The translations under genes and the position numbers were made by a program. A stretch of DNA of 54,524 nt, from assembly GCA_002221725.1 (NCBI GenBank), contig NJFT01000258.1:1-54524 (forward strand), given 5' to 3'. This document shows, one piece after another, positions 22,997 to 34,498 of the stretch (the stretch's first letter is position 1; each line of letters begins with the position of its first letter). This stretch comes from Scedosporium boydii. Taxonomy: Eukaryota; Ascomycota; Sordariomycetes; Microascales; Microascaceae. The notes beneath the pieces are model-generated. The model was given only the letters and a program-made list of their open reading frames with translations. It was not told the origin of the DNA and ran no database searches.

Positions 22997-23755
22997 AGTG
23001 GCGTAGTCTTTCCTAGCTACGCACCTAATTCCTGTCTCTTTATAATTAATTAGTATCAGGCAATTTTCCTAATCTGCTAAGTAATTATTATATACTAATT
23101 AGCAAATTGCCCAGCACTGCAATTAACGGAGTCCGCGAACTTTATGGCGGGCAGGTCGAGTGTCAGGGAGCGAAAGCGGTGAGAAGACGCTGCGGGAAGT
23201 TAATCCTTATAGTCAGGAAGTAACGGCCCGAGCAGCGACCCGGGAATGCCCGCACGAGCAGCTCAAGCGCTGCTCACAAGGGCCTTAGCAGTAGGGAATA
23301 CAAAAGGGAGGGAATGGGGAAAGGGAGGAGGAAAGGGGAGGGGAGGCAGGTTCAGCGTCACCATAGTTTGCGTACCAGTTGGGTATATACTGCTTACACG
23401 CATCTCACACCTTATCACTTCGCTCGTGACTCAACCAACCTCTGACATCGAGCGAGAGAAGGCTGGTGGTACTATCGAACGCGGCCTAGCGCAGTTCAAG
23501 GCAGAAAGAGAAGAACAACGTGTCGGTCGGCTTCCGTGCATAAGATTGTATGCCGCTTCCAATCGCAGTTTACAGACCGAACGAACCAATCAGCGGCTGA
23601 ATCCGTCTCTGAACCGGCCCCACCTCACCGGCCATGGTGGTCAACTTCATAAATGAATCCGCAACCCCATCGCTTTTTCGTCACGAAGCCTCTTCGTCTC
23701 CCTATAAGCTTAAGTAGACGAGTACTCAACGGCACCTCTCTCATCATCGAAAGCC
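22997..23755. other. Intergenic stretch with an AT-rich hairpin
   Basis: Holds the hairpin at 23059-23111, a purine-rich stretch near 23290-23350, and the promoter of the NmrA-like gene. The 136-codon frame at 23246-23656 is of biased composition and has no domain, so I do not call a gene. Confidence 0.5.
23059..23111. repeat. Imperfect AT-rich inverted repeat
   Basis: GGCAATTTTCCTAAT at 23059-23073 faces ATTAGCAAATTGCC at 23098-23111, an imperfect stem with one small bulge and a loop of about 24 bases. It lies about 60 bp after the stop of the second zinc-cluster gene and could act in 3' end formation or be a small inverted-repeat element. Confidence 0.6.
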
Positions 23756-24445
23756 ATGCATTTCCTCCTCCTCGGCGCCACTGGACGGACCGGCAAGCAC
23801 GTCGTATCTGAATTACTCTCTCATAGTCATACAGCGGTAGCCCTCGTGCGTACCTCTGGCAGCCTCACACCCTGTCCTGGCCTCACCGTCGTCACTGGCT
23901 CGCCACTATCGAAAGACGACATACGCCGCGCTCTCTCTGTGGCGCCTGGTCTATCACCTTCTGCAGCGATCATCACATTGAACACAGTCCGCAAGTCCGA
24001 CAGCCCTTTCGCGGCTCAGCTCTCACCTCCTCGCTTCCTGGCCGACTCGTGCGCCAATGTTTGCGAGGTTCTGGAGCAGGCCGGCATTCATCGCGTTGTA
24101 GTGATGTCGACAGCAGGTGTCGGGGATTCATGGGTTAAACTACCGTGGTTGAGCAAGGCATTCATGGGGTGGACCAACATCAAGTGCGCACTCGAGGACC
24201 ACAGCCTCATCGATAAAGAGATTCGACTGACGAAGATGGATTGGACTCTTGTGAGGGCTGTGAGGCTGGAATTCGACGATCCGAAGAAGCCGAACGATAC
24301 GAAGACGGACATGAAAACGCTGGGCAGTTCGGGCGATGGAATGCGCGTATCCGACAGCGTGACTGTTACTAGTGTGGCGAAATTCCTGGTCGAGGTTGCG
24401 GTCGAAGGACGCTTTGTCAAAGAAGCAGTGGTTGTGAGGAATTGA
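23756..24445 (+). CDS. NAD(P)-binding NmrA-like / atypical SDR protein
   Basis: Single exon of 229 residues starting at the first ATG. The N-terminus MHFLLLGATGRTGKHVVSELL is a Rossmann fold with the GATGRTG nucleotide-binding loop; ALVRTSG follows as the second strand, and HRVVVMSTAGVGDSW matches the strand carrying the active-site-like Ser/Thr in NAD(P)H-binding family proteins. DWTLVRAVRLEF is the usual family segment before the C-terminal half. The YxxxK catalytic pair of classical short-chain dehydrogenases is not present, as is normal for this atypical group. Members act as oxidoreductases or redox-sensing regulators in the cytosol, and the sequence does not choose between these. No operon-like partner is evident. 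The frame is intact. Confidence 0.92.
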   Translation: MHFLLLGATGRTGKHVVSELLSHSHTAVALVRTSGSLTPCPGLTVVTGSPLSKDDIRRALSVAPGLSPSAAIITLNTVRKSDSPFAAQLSPPRFLADSCANVCEVLEQAGIHRVVVMSTAGVGDSWVKLPWLSKAFMGWTNIKCALEDHSLIDKEIRLTKMDWTLVRAVRLEFDDPKKPNDTKTDMKTLGSSGDGMRVSDSVTVTSVAKFLVEVAVEGRFVKEAVVVRN

Positions 24446-24656
24446 CCCGCCCGAGGAAGTTGTGGACTTTGTGGTTCCTGGGGAATTGCTGTAATGGAAA
24501 GGCACTACGAAGTATAGAGATTATTTTATCCAAGCTTAGTAAAAGAGCTCTAAGTATAATATCTAAACTAATTAGTTCAGGGTTTTGTCCCCGAAATAAT
24601 TCCCTGCATCGAGGCTTCCACTCTCCAAAGCCTGCTCCAAAGAATCGGAATAGTCT

Positions 24657-27600
24657 TTATGGGTGTATCCCACGGTCTAGAGCCATTATCTGGTCACTAT
24701 CCATCGACATGTCATCAGAGGCGATCAAAGCGCTGTCGTACCACTGATAGCTCTGCTTCACAGATTCTCTGCAACGGCTCTTCTTCCACCACCACTCATC
24801 AAGGGTGTTTTTTTGTTGCAAAGGAGCTCCACCATTCATTCCCGCCACGTATGACAAAAACGATATGACCTTCGTAGCCGCTCCATTTCTAAGTACGGTT
24901 ACGGCCCAGAGCAATTCATCAGGTCCAGAACCAAAGGCCTTGTCAGCGTCGGGTTTTTCAAGGTCAACATCCCACAGATCTTGAATCAAGCCTGTAACAC
25001 CCCATTCGATAGCCCATCGTAAAAGGTACTTCCTGGTTTCACGGTCGGACTCGGCGAGCCTGAACCTTTTGGATAGGCTTAATCCCTGGGTGAATGCTTC
25101 TCGATGATCGCATATTCCATCCAGAATGTCCAGTATGTCGTTGCTTGATCGAGAGGTTCCGGCGTGTTCTGCCGTAGAGCTGGAATGGAGTCAATTTCGT
25201 CTTCTCTAATCGTCGGAAGACAAGGAGTCTTGGGTGTCTCTCTGGGCCGCGACAAGGACTTCAAATGGCTAAACAGCCAACGAATAATTGTTTTATATGC
25301 TTCAAGTGTATCCGTCACACCATCAGCTCTGCAGTAGCGAGGGTGTTCTAGGTTTTCAAGCATTTCGTGTTCCATGGCCGCGTAACGTTTAGGGGTAAGA
25401 CGACGGGTTAGCGTCGTCGCTTCACTAATCAGCCTGAGGGCTTCAGACCTGTATAATTCTCCCAAGGCTTCGATAACCTGGGCTTTTCCCTCTTGCTCCG
25501 ATACTTCAGCCAGCACATTCATGATGCGCTCGAAATCTTTGAATCCTACCTCCCCTCGTTTCGTCCCTGCTGTTGAGACCAGGACGAAAGGTTCCGCGGC
25601 AGGGCAGCATAGCTTGAACTCGAGGTAAGATTGAAAGATCGCTGGAATAATGGACTTAACAGCGTCGTGGTATGCTGCTACTCCCTCTTCAACCAGCGTA
25701 TTCACCAAGGCGTCGAGGGTTGAGTTGTTTTGGATGCTTTTCTGGTGTCTTTTATTCGTCAGGTCGAACAATTGGTCGTTGGCTTGAGGGAGCTCGGTAA
25801 CTCTTTCAATAAAAATCGTGAAGATATCCTGGGCAATTAAGGACATGAGATTGGCTGTGGTTTTGATATAAATGCTGTAGATGTATTCAGGAGAACCCCA
25901 GGGATAGGTCGGGGAGACGGTAAGATTGGTGTAGTGTCCCGTCCGGCTGCGAGGTAAACCGCCTCGATTCTCATGCGGTTGTAGTCCCCAAGCCTTAAGT
26001 ATTCTCTTCATTGCATGCCTCCTCCCATCCTGAATTGAAATTCCCTTCGCCTCTAGGACGACGTCTCCACGTATAGACTTTAAGTGACCAGAGCCATAAT
26101 CCTATGACAGCCTGCAGGTGATTTTGATTGATGTTCCATCGTCCGTTTTCCCGGTGCATACAAAACGCGATTCGATTCTCCTGTCCAGCGCCGAGCCCGC
26201 GATTCCTCCAGACAGACTCTGTTGACCGTACAACGTATGTCAGACGATCGCCCAAGATAAGCTCGATAGACGTCTCTAGTGCTTTCTGCAATTTACGAGA
26301 CATCTGTGGCAACTCCGCCTCCCACCCTAGATCCGGGCCGATTTTGCTCGTCAGCTCCGCTAATCGCATGCGAATCCGGATCGCTCTTGCACAGCTGTTA
26401 ATCCAATGGTCTCCCTTATTTGGGTCATCCCTTTCGATTCGCCCAATTTCTTGAATGAAGGCATTGTAGTCCGTATCCACGAATCCCTTCACCGTCGTCT
26501 CTAATTTGTTTTCGTAGAATCGTCGATTCTCCAACCACATCGTCGATTCTCGTCCAAGATTGCTGTCGAGGTCGATGGTGTATTTTGTATGAAGCCGAGA
26601 AGCAATGGAGAGCGCTTGCCAATCCAATTCATGACCATCTATCTTGAATAGACGTACAACTCCTTGGAGCTGATTGTCTGGACTTGCCTGGTAGCTGCAT
26701 ATGACCGCCCGTAAAACGGCCATTACCACGGTACAAGCGAGTTGGTAGAGCGAAATTGTCGCATGCAATCCACGTAGTCCGACGAACTGAGCTGCCCACC
26801 CCAGGAATGAGAGTCCGACTGCAACCGAGACGAGAATATTGGATTGTGATCCGTTAAATCCCCCCGCCCACGATACTATATATTCGCTCTTCACTTCACA
26901 GTGGGCAAATCCATCAATTTTTTGATCCCCGATGTATTGACCACCAGCCTGGAGCCAAAAGACGACATCGCCTCGGAGCTCCGGTTTTGCCAGCCCGGCG
27001 TCACGCGAGGACACTTTCATCGAGCTTGATCCTGACTCTGCTGCTGATTCTTCCGGTTTCGGAATGTACAGAAACCTGCGCTCTTGGGAGTGGCGATCAA
27101 TGAGACCGGCGGATAAGCCCATTCCTAAACAAACGCAGGCGGTCCCAGCGAGGGCGAGGGCAAAGAAGACGGACATATTTGGAGGTCTTTTGTCTGGAAA
27201 AAAGCCTGGGTGGTACCAGGTGGCCCATGTCGCATAACCGAAAAAACCAAGCTGAAGGAGTGACCCGACAACTGCGGCTATCCATAGGATTGAGATCGAT
27301 CTTGATGCCTTTTGAGTTCCAATATTTTAAGCCAGGTTTGGGAAGGAGGAAATGGAGGAATCCAAATAACGACGATTTCTGAAAGAGCGGTGAAACATGG
27401 CAGGGAAATATTTCGCAAGCCGCCGAGCGAAGGGGACCAGCAAAGTTCCAAAACCTCTAGTTTCTACCCAGTTCGTTTCATTGTATTGTGCTTCCCGGTT
27501 TCCTTTAAAAATGGAACGCGTCAGGTGCATACCACATGTCGGGGTCCTTTGAGGGTCTTGTGGGATGTCGAAATCATCGGGATCGATTGGTTGAAACAGT

Positions 27601-28019
27601 ATGAACTCCAATATCCTGGGCCGACCAAAGACTCGACAAATTCCACCATTCAAACATACTTCACACACCGTTTCGCTTATTGATGAGCAGAGTTCCATCT
27701 CAGCCAGCGCCGAAGATTCCCTGGCTCGGCCAACAAGTGATTTGAGCAACGGTCCCCCACGAACGCGGATCACCCCAACCATTGCCGTAAGAATGCCCAA
27801 TGGTCCCATGGAAAATATGATGGTCTCGAGCGGGGTTGTTGACTGGCTGAGGAATTGCTTTGTGACTTGCTCACCGAAGAGGGTGATAATTGGGGCCAGG
27901 TTGGTCGCGAAGTTATTTGTGAACTCTTCCCAAAAGCCCTCATCGCTGTCAGTTCCAAAGAGAGCTGAAGCCTGACCTGACATCAGGAGCACTAAGAGGA
28001 GGACTGCTCTGGAAAACAT
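24657..28019 (-). pseudogene. Large fungal multi-pass membrane protein of unknown function, disrupted
   Basis: Start is ATG 28019 (MFSRAVLLLVLLMSGQASA, a signal-like segment). Hydrophobic segments follow (TIIFSMGPLGILTAMVG, ISILWIAAVVGSLLQLGFF, MSVFFALALAGTACVCLG, ILVSVAVGLSFLGWAAQF), then a long soluble C-terminal part. Segments such as SSALAEMELCSSISETVCEV and FGRPRILEFILF resemble a large, uncharacterised family in Pezizomycotina. The reading is broken three times. A TAA at 27327-27329 splits PNLA from NIGTQ within one frame that is open on both sides. The frame then changes within 25995-26011. It changes back near 25080-25090, after which it runs to the stop at 24657. No splice sites explain these breaks convincingly. 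Total span would encode about 1,120 residues. A gene finder would report three separate proteins here. Function unknown; no enzyme motif seen. Confidence 0.65.
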
Positions 28020-29980
28020 GATAAATAATGAGGTAAATCCGGTTGATAGGAAAAGCCATACGGCATGGTGTGCCAGAGGAACAGGAGAGCGACAGGAAGG
28101 GGGAGTGATGGGAGGGGCATTAAATCTCACGTCCCTCGACTCCCGAGCCTTGTCCTCCCGTTCCATGTCCTTCAGACACCAACGGGTAGATGTACTGGGG
28201 GTGTTTTGGACCGTCATGCAGAGAGCTGAATGCACGTAAGAAAAACGGACCAATGATCAGAGATGCAACCAGGATTTACAAGGGTCAGGGAGACCAAGAG
28301 AGTGTGCATCTGTCTTTGGGCGGCGCCAATCGCAGGTCGCAAAGCCAACGGCTTCAAAATGATGGCTACTGTCCGATAGTTCGGCTGTTAAAATTCAAAT
28401 AAAACCTCCCCCCCGCCTTTTCTCCCAAATCCCACCAAGAGTAAAGAAAAAAAAAAAAAAAAAAAGAGGCAAGCGCTCATTTCCTGAGCCGGCAGTAACT
28501 TGACTATCTCTCCCAAAATGTCTCCCTTCCCGGGACGCTTCGCAGCTTTGCAGAGGCAGATCCTTTGACCGCCTCGGGAAGGCCTTGCTGCACCTCTTCG
28601 TCGGATATGCAGCCGTGCTGTGAAGGCGGCGTATTTTCGAGGTAACAAACCAAATCTAAGTCATTGGCATGGCCTTCCCAGGTACCCCCAACCTCGAGAG
28701 TGCTAAAAGATCATGTGCTGGCCACCGACGCCTCGGGACGCTGACATGGGCCGCCTCCGTTCTTGCCGTAGGCGCCGCAGTGCCATAGCGCTAGGAAACC
28801 CGACTTTCCACTAACTGCAACAACGTGAGATAGGCGCTTACCGTAAATCTTCAACAGGGCGGCTACCACGTCCGTGAGAGTGTCGTCACGGGGAGCTCGA
28901 AAGGCCGGTCGGGCAGCAGCTCAATGCGGCACAAAGAATTCTGATGCCCCCGGCCTGGTCTTGCTTGAGGATTAGTCTCATGCCTTATACATTGAGAAGC
29001 TGCAGGAGATGAAGAGGAAAAGGGGTGGTGGAAGAAAAACTTTGCCTGTCAGATATCACAATGATCCGTCGTTGGTTACATGCCGGCAATATCCTAATAT
29101 ATGCTTTCCTCCCCGCCCACTGTCCCGGGCCCGAGGCTCGCCAGTCATTGCTCCGTCGTCATGCTATCGTCTATTTCCTGATCAATTGGCTGCCTGGATG
29201 CGAGAAGTCGCCATAGCTTCGTTTCAGTATTAAGGGTTTTGGCCGGCTCTTCCATTCCTTGCTTCCAGCGATGCATTCATTCTCTAGTGTCAGAGCCCTT
29301 TCCTCAGCCCTTTAGTTGCATTGAGGTTCGTAAACTCCGGTTTCAAGGTAAAGTCCGGAGCCCATGTCCAGCCGAGGTAAATCTGAACGTTCACTAATCT
29401 TCTGTTGGGCTTCTAGCGGGAGACTAGTTCCAAAATGGTAACATCGCCGGCGGGAAGGATTCAGCTCCCGATACTCCTGAATCTTCACCATTCCTGGAAG
29501 TGTGATCATGCGGGTTATAAATAACGATGGCATGAGACTGACAGCTTGGGAATGATGTCTAATAACCCTGAAGTCACCGAGACAGCTGTGAGACTGGGGA
29601 TTCTAATACCCTCCTCCCCAGCCATCCAAATTTCGATGAATTTGAGGTTACCGTATCACCAAAACACACCAGGAGCCGTTCCGGTCGACGGAACCATCGG
29701 AGCAAGAGACCGGCCAGCCGAGGAATCCCACGCCTCTCCTCCTTCGATAACGACAGTGGATCCCCCCCTGAGACGTGACGTGACGCGGGACATTAGTCCC
29801 GCAAAACTGGGAAAACAATAAATGTTAATTTTATCCTAATACTCTTTCACTTCTATTAAATCCCCGTTACATCCGGTATTAATAAATATCCGTGGACCCT
29901 CCTTTCCACGGCGTCGGATTTTCTTTCCTTCGCCTCTGTTTGTGCATATTAAACCCGATCGTTGATGTAAGATAGTCACG
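28020..29980. other. Intergenic stretch, nothing firmly recognised
   Basis: Contains a 19-base A run at 28447-28465. On the minus strand around 28930-28700 there is a short coding-like piece (DDTLTDVVAALLKIY) followed by a plausible GTAAGC intron, but upstream stops and the lack of a known family keep it from being called. The promoter of the thioesterase-like gene lies at the right end. Confidence 0.5.
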
Positions 29981-30894
29981 ATGGCTTCTCCAGTGGATTG
30001 GATTGGCGCCGCATGGCGGAGTGCGCTGTCGCAGGTGAATCTGAAGACGATTGTGGTCCTCTACATCCTCTTCAACATGAAGAGCTTGCACTTCATGTGG
30101 CATGTATGTCAAACTTGTTCATCTCACTCCTACGTCGCCCTTCTGGCTAGCTAATCGTCCGCTTCTCCTAGGTCCGCTTCATCAAAATCCTAATCCGCCG
30201 CATGACCGACCCCGCCGACAAACACCTCAGCCCGCGCTGCCTCTTCCTCCCCGCCATCAGTTCGACGCGCTCCCCGCTCCTCGAATGCGACTACAACATC
30301 CACAAGTCCAACTCGACCTACTTCAGCGACCTCGACATGTCCCGTGGTCATCTTACCCTCGTGCTCTTCCGCAAACTCTTCAACCCTATCCCGGGTCCAA
30401 ATAAACGCATCGCCGTGCTAAGTGGCGTGCAGTGCGTATATCGCAAGGAGATCAAGCCGTACGAGCCATACGAGATCTGGACCAGGGTCTTGACGTGGGA
30501 TGACAAGTGGCTGTATGTGGTTAGCCACTTTGTCGAGAAGGGGCGATACGCCCACAAGGAGTATGTAATGCAGCCGGGGAGCAGACCACCCAAGAGGAGA
30601 AGGAATCTCCAGCCCAAGGCACCGCCGAAGACCGTATACGCCACGTGCATCTCGAGATATGTCTTCAAGCATGTGAGGAAAACTTTGCCTCCTGAGGATG
30701 TGTTGCGTGAATGCGGGCTGTTGCCAGAGGAAGGGAGTAGTGAGGGCGGCATGACCCTCGAGGAGATTGACGCCGTACGGCAGAAGTGTTTGCCGATTGC
30801 GAAGCTCGAGCATGGGTGGGATGCTGTGCATGAGCTTTTTGATGGGGATGAGACGGCGGCCCTCGGGCGGTATACAGATCTTTTTTGGAAATAA
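29981..30894 (+). CDS. Thioesterase-like (hot-dog fold, THEM6-type) protein
   Basis: Two exons, 29981-30103 and 30172-30894, joined over a 68-bp intron at a codon boundary; 281 residues. An N-terminal hydrophobic helix (TIVVLYILFNMKSLHFMWHV) probably anchors the protein in a membrane. It is followed by the hot-dog segment LECDYNIHKSNSTYFSDLDMSR, IAVLSGVQCVYRKEIKPYEPYEIWTRVLTWDDKWLYVVSHFVEKG and YATCISRYVFK. This arrangement, with the H-K-S-N-S-T-Y-F-x-D-L-D stretch, matches the fungal and animal THEM6-like group of acyl-CoA thioesterase-fold proteins. The C-terminal 90 residues are a fungal extension. The catalytic activity of the group is poorly established, so thioester hydrolysis is inferred from fold. 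Intact, with a good ATG context (cacgATGg). Confidence 0.88.
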
Positions 30895-31616
30895 TGGAAA
30901 TCGCCGTGGACCCTCGGCGAGTTTGGGCCTATACAAGGAGGAGTAAGTTGGAATTCGGGACGGGAAGATGGGAATATATACTAGAGTAATAATTAGACCT
31001 GATAAATTCGACAGACGAAATCTATTTGACCCAACAAAGAGTATTTGTACACATATGTCTCGTGCCTTTAAACTCGCCCCAATTTGTTACCCGCCACATC
31101 ATTCACGAATCACGATAGTGCATGTCCAGATAACTCGGATGAGTGTCTGCTTGCTGAAAGTCCTAGAAGATCTTGAAGAGGGAAAACACGCCTAGTATAG
31201 TATGTATCTATTCTCACTTAAGCAGTGATGATATCTCAAGCTTGAAACACTTCAAATTCCCTTCTAAAAGTATAGATACACAGTGATAATTTCTAACGCC
31301 GAGAACGATTCCACCAGCCTTTCAAAACATTCCAGTTCTTTCCCTCTAGGCTTTTGCTCTAAAACATGAAAAGTGAAGCCCACTCCTCCCTAACAGTACA
31401 CCAAGCGAGCTGTTCTGTCCCCATGAATCCGCCATGTCTCGCTCTTGAGAAAGCATCCCCAATAAATGCCATCGCTAAACTTGCCGCAGTCTCGCGCCTG
31501 CGTTTCAAAATAGTAATATTACAACACATTGGCCACGGGGTTTCGTGGAGGAGCCACAGCAGTGTTACCCACAGAAACCCTTAACGACATCGCTCCGCAT
31601 CGCCCGAGAGTCGCAG
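30895..31616. other. Convergent 3' intergenic region
   Basis: Lies between the stop of the thioesterase-like gene and the stop of the minus-strand DUF7580-type gene, so it holds both 3' untranslated regions. No gene or repeat is visible. Confidence 0.5.
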
Positions 31617-33694
31617 TCAGGTCATGATGGGGGCAGAGAAACTACTAGGGCCAGCTTCCGGCCAGCTTCTCGGCTCCACTTCCTTCGCCAAATCGTCAGA
31701 CATAGTCTGAAGGACGAACACAACTTCGTCGATAATGGCCGCCTGAAGGTTCTCGTTCGCAAGACTGCTTGCTGATTCGAAATTGCAGTTGACCAGCTTC
31801 TTAGTTACCCTGTAGTATTTTTCGCCAAGGAACGACAGTCGCGCCATCCTCCGACGGACTGTGATCACGTCTTTCCATGGCACCTTGTCCCATATGCCGA
31901 TTTGTAGGAGAGCGACGCCAACGCAATACAGGAGCATGTTTTCTATGCCGAAGGCATCTTTGGCGTGGCGGATGTCCTCCTTCGACAACCTGTTGTTGGC
32001 ATTGGCCTTGCTCGCCGCCATTCCGACGTCCATTTCCAGGTCGGGGGTAGACATGTCCGCTGTTAGGTGTAAAGTGTGGAGGCATGCGGCGAGGTCTGTG
32101 TCATCGTCTCTTTCGGTGTAGAACTGTACTTGGGACATAAGACAGCCCTCGGGCCAGCAGCGCGTGGAGTGGAATTTCAACACGGCCTTGACAAGCGTTA
32201 ATGCCACGGCGATACGGTGTCGGTCGGAAATGACATCGTAGACGGGGAGTTCAAGGAGATCTTCCAGGGCCACCGGACGGCCAGTCTTCACTAGGCTCTC
32301 AACGTCCTGTACAGCGTCGTCGAACTCAAAGCGAGGCTTCCTTGATATCTCAAATTCACCGAGCGCTATCAGGTTGCTCGCCTGGTTAAGCAGCCCGCAG
32401 ACGCTATCATCATCTTTGGGAACAATATGGGTTACCGCAGGCCCAGATGTCGACGCCTCGTCGTTGCTGCTGGTTGAGGTGAGAGTTCTCCGTCTTTTGG
32501 GCGACGGAACATCCTCATCCATGTAGTTTATCGGGTCTGAGAAAGGATCACCACCGAGGCTAGCGGCAGGAGACAGCAAACCATGACACTGGTGTATCGA
32601 TGACCTTTTGACCTGGAATGGGAGAGTGCGCCTAATGAAGATGGTTCGGTTAGCTATCGCTTGAGCCCTTGTCTTCTGTTGACCAATCTAATAAGACTCT
32701 ACGTACCAGTTGGGAGAATGGGCGGGAAACTGGCGCCCCTGGCCAGCACATTCCAGTAAGAGACCCACGGCAGCATCCCCACTCTTGCATTGTAGGCACC
32801 GCAGCAGCACCTTTGCGGTATGGTGCTCATGGGTACTATCACCACAGGACCACTGTGTTGAAAGCGCATCGAGGAACTCTGTCAACAGCGACCTCGTGCG
32901 TTTATAATGCCTAAGGATGTCGCGACTTGTCTGGCCTGGAGGGGTCGGGATCGATCGAGGGTGACTTGTGGATGAACGGACGGCGAGGACGGAGTATTCG
33001 GGAGGTGGAGACTCCCCCGAGGATGTGCGTGACGACCTCCGAGCCCTGCGTTCGCTAAAGAAAGCGGATGATTTTCTTAAATGTCTCATCTGTGCGTTCA
33101 TCTCCTTCATGATGTTGATCTGGTCCATGAAGTCTTGTTTCTTGAATGTGATTCGGAATGCATCTTTGGCCGACTTGGTCCTGCGAACCTGTGACAAAAC
33201 TAGTTAGCAATCAATCACCAGTGCCATATATCAATAACGGCCATCTTAATAATAGATGCCATATGCTGGAGTCGAGTCGAGGCGAGGCTTGCCTTTTGAT
33301 TTGGCTCTGCAAAGACGCTCAAGTTCGCCTCCATCACTTTCACGGTGGACTCAAACTCCTCGATGCATTCCCTAAACCGATCTACCCTGGCCCCAAGATA
33401 CGTGTATAATGATTGAGCAACTTCCGCCCGCATAGACTCCCATTCCAGAGCTTTGCTATCGAGGGCCATGGCCTCCGCCCGGCCTCTGGTCAACACCCCT
33501 TGATCCTCGCACGCGAGAAGGAGTACCCAACACAGCTCATCTTGGAAATTATCGGCTTGGGTACGAAACCTTCGACGGACGAGGTCGACCTCCCTATCGT
33601 GCCGCCGGAGAATCCTAAGCTTTGCCCTTACTACCGATGCTCCGTGTATGGCAGAGAGGCAGATCGGGATCACGGCTAGTGCCACCTCAGCCAT
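31617..33694 (-). CDS. Fungal DUF7580-type protein
   Basis: Three exons on the minus strand: 33694-33293, 33188-32707 and 32631-31617, giving 632 residues. Intron 1 (104 bp) uses a GC donor: AAG/GCAAGC to CACAG, with branch-like GCTAAC; no GT donor keeps the frame. Intron 2 is 75 bp. The N-terminus MAEVALAVIPICLSAIHGA is hydrophobic and is followed by helical, Arg/Glu-rich coiled-coil-like sequence and a Ser-rich linker. The last 250 residues (VALEDLLELPVYDVISDRHRIAVAL, LLYCVGVALLQIGIWDKVPW, LGEKYYRVTKKLVNCNF) resemble the C-terminal domain registered as DUF7580 in many fungal proteins, sometimes near heterokaryon-incompatibility-like genes. I recognise the pattern but cannot verify the accession here. 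No catalytic motif is visible, so function is unknown. It is divergent from the C2H2 gene. Confidence 0.8.
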
Positions 33695-34498
33695 GACGGG
33701 CAAGGCAAACTACTAGTCGGTTTTTTTTTTCTCTTCACTTGTGTTCTAACAAGGGTTGTATTTTTTTCCTTTTCGGTGCAAGGTGAAATAGACGAGAAAA
33801 ATGTAAAATCTGTGGATGCTGCAGACCGGGCTATGTAGGTTGGGGGAAAAGCGAACCGGGCCGCGGGATGAATCTGCCAAGACGGGATACAACGCACTAT
33901 TTACTGCCGTCAGCAAGTCCTCATTTTCCCTGGGGAGGAAGACATAGGACTTTCGATCAGCATGCAGCCCTACTTTTTTTCCTTCGTCAGAGCCTGGTCA
34001 CTGAGACAAACTTGGGGCTTGCTGCACTGTCGCACAACTGCAACCCTTCATCAGCGCGGGGCTTGCTGTTTGGGGAAGCTGGAAGCCAATCGATTTTTGC
34101 ACAGCCCCAGGCAGACTGTCTTGCATGCATGCATTGCCTCATAAGACGTGCATGGGAACACGCCCCAGATGATCACAAGCTCCATGGATGTCGAATGATG
34201 GCGCAAGAGAAACAGCAGAACGCCTTGTTTCGTTCTTTAGGACGCCCGTTCGGCATGTCGGCACGCACTCGTCGGCCGTAATCCCACTCCTTTGAGTATA
34301 TCATTCCCCCGAAAGCCACAGCCTGCCTCATTGTTCTAGGGCTGTCGTACCCTGCATTAGCAGGACCCCTGCGCTGTCACTCTCGATTCTGACACTCAAT
34401 TTCATCTGACACTCGACTCCGCTAGCTTCTTTTGATTCTTCGCCGCCCTTGACAGCGAAATAATCGTGGCTGCTCTGTGAGTGCTCCGATCAAGAGAA
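33695..34498. promoter_or_regulatory. Divergent promoter region of the DUF7580-type and C2H2 genes
   Basis: Both genes start at opposite ends of these 804 bp. A T10 tract at 33721-33730 lies close to the minus-strand start and may be a nucleosome-free poly(dA:dT) element. No gene is visible inside; frames at 33868-34281 lack motifs. Confidence 0.5.

Noticed and set aside
23246..23656. 136-codon plus-strand frame
   Set aside because: Biased Gly/Arg/Lys composition from a purine-rich tract and no motif; probably promoter DNA of the next gene.
28700..28935. Short coding-like minus-strand piece (DDTLTDVVAALLKIY) followed by a plausible 50-bp intron
   Set aside because: A stop lies just upstream, the downstream piece ends soon, and I recognise no family, so it may be chance.
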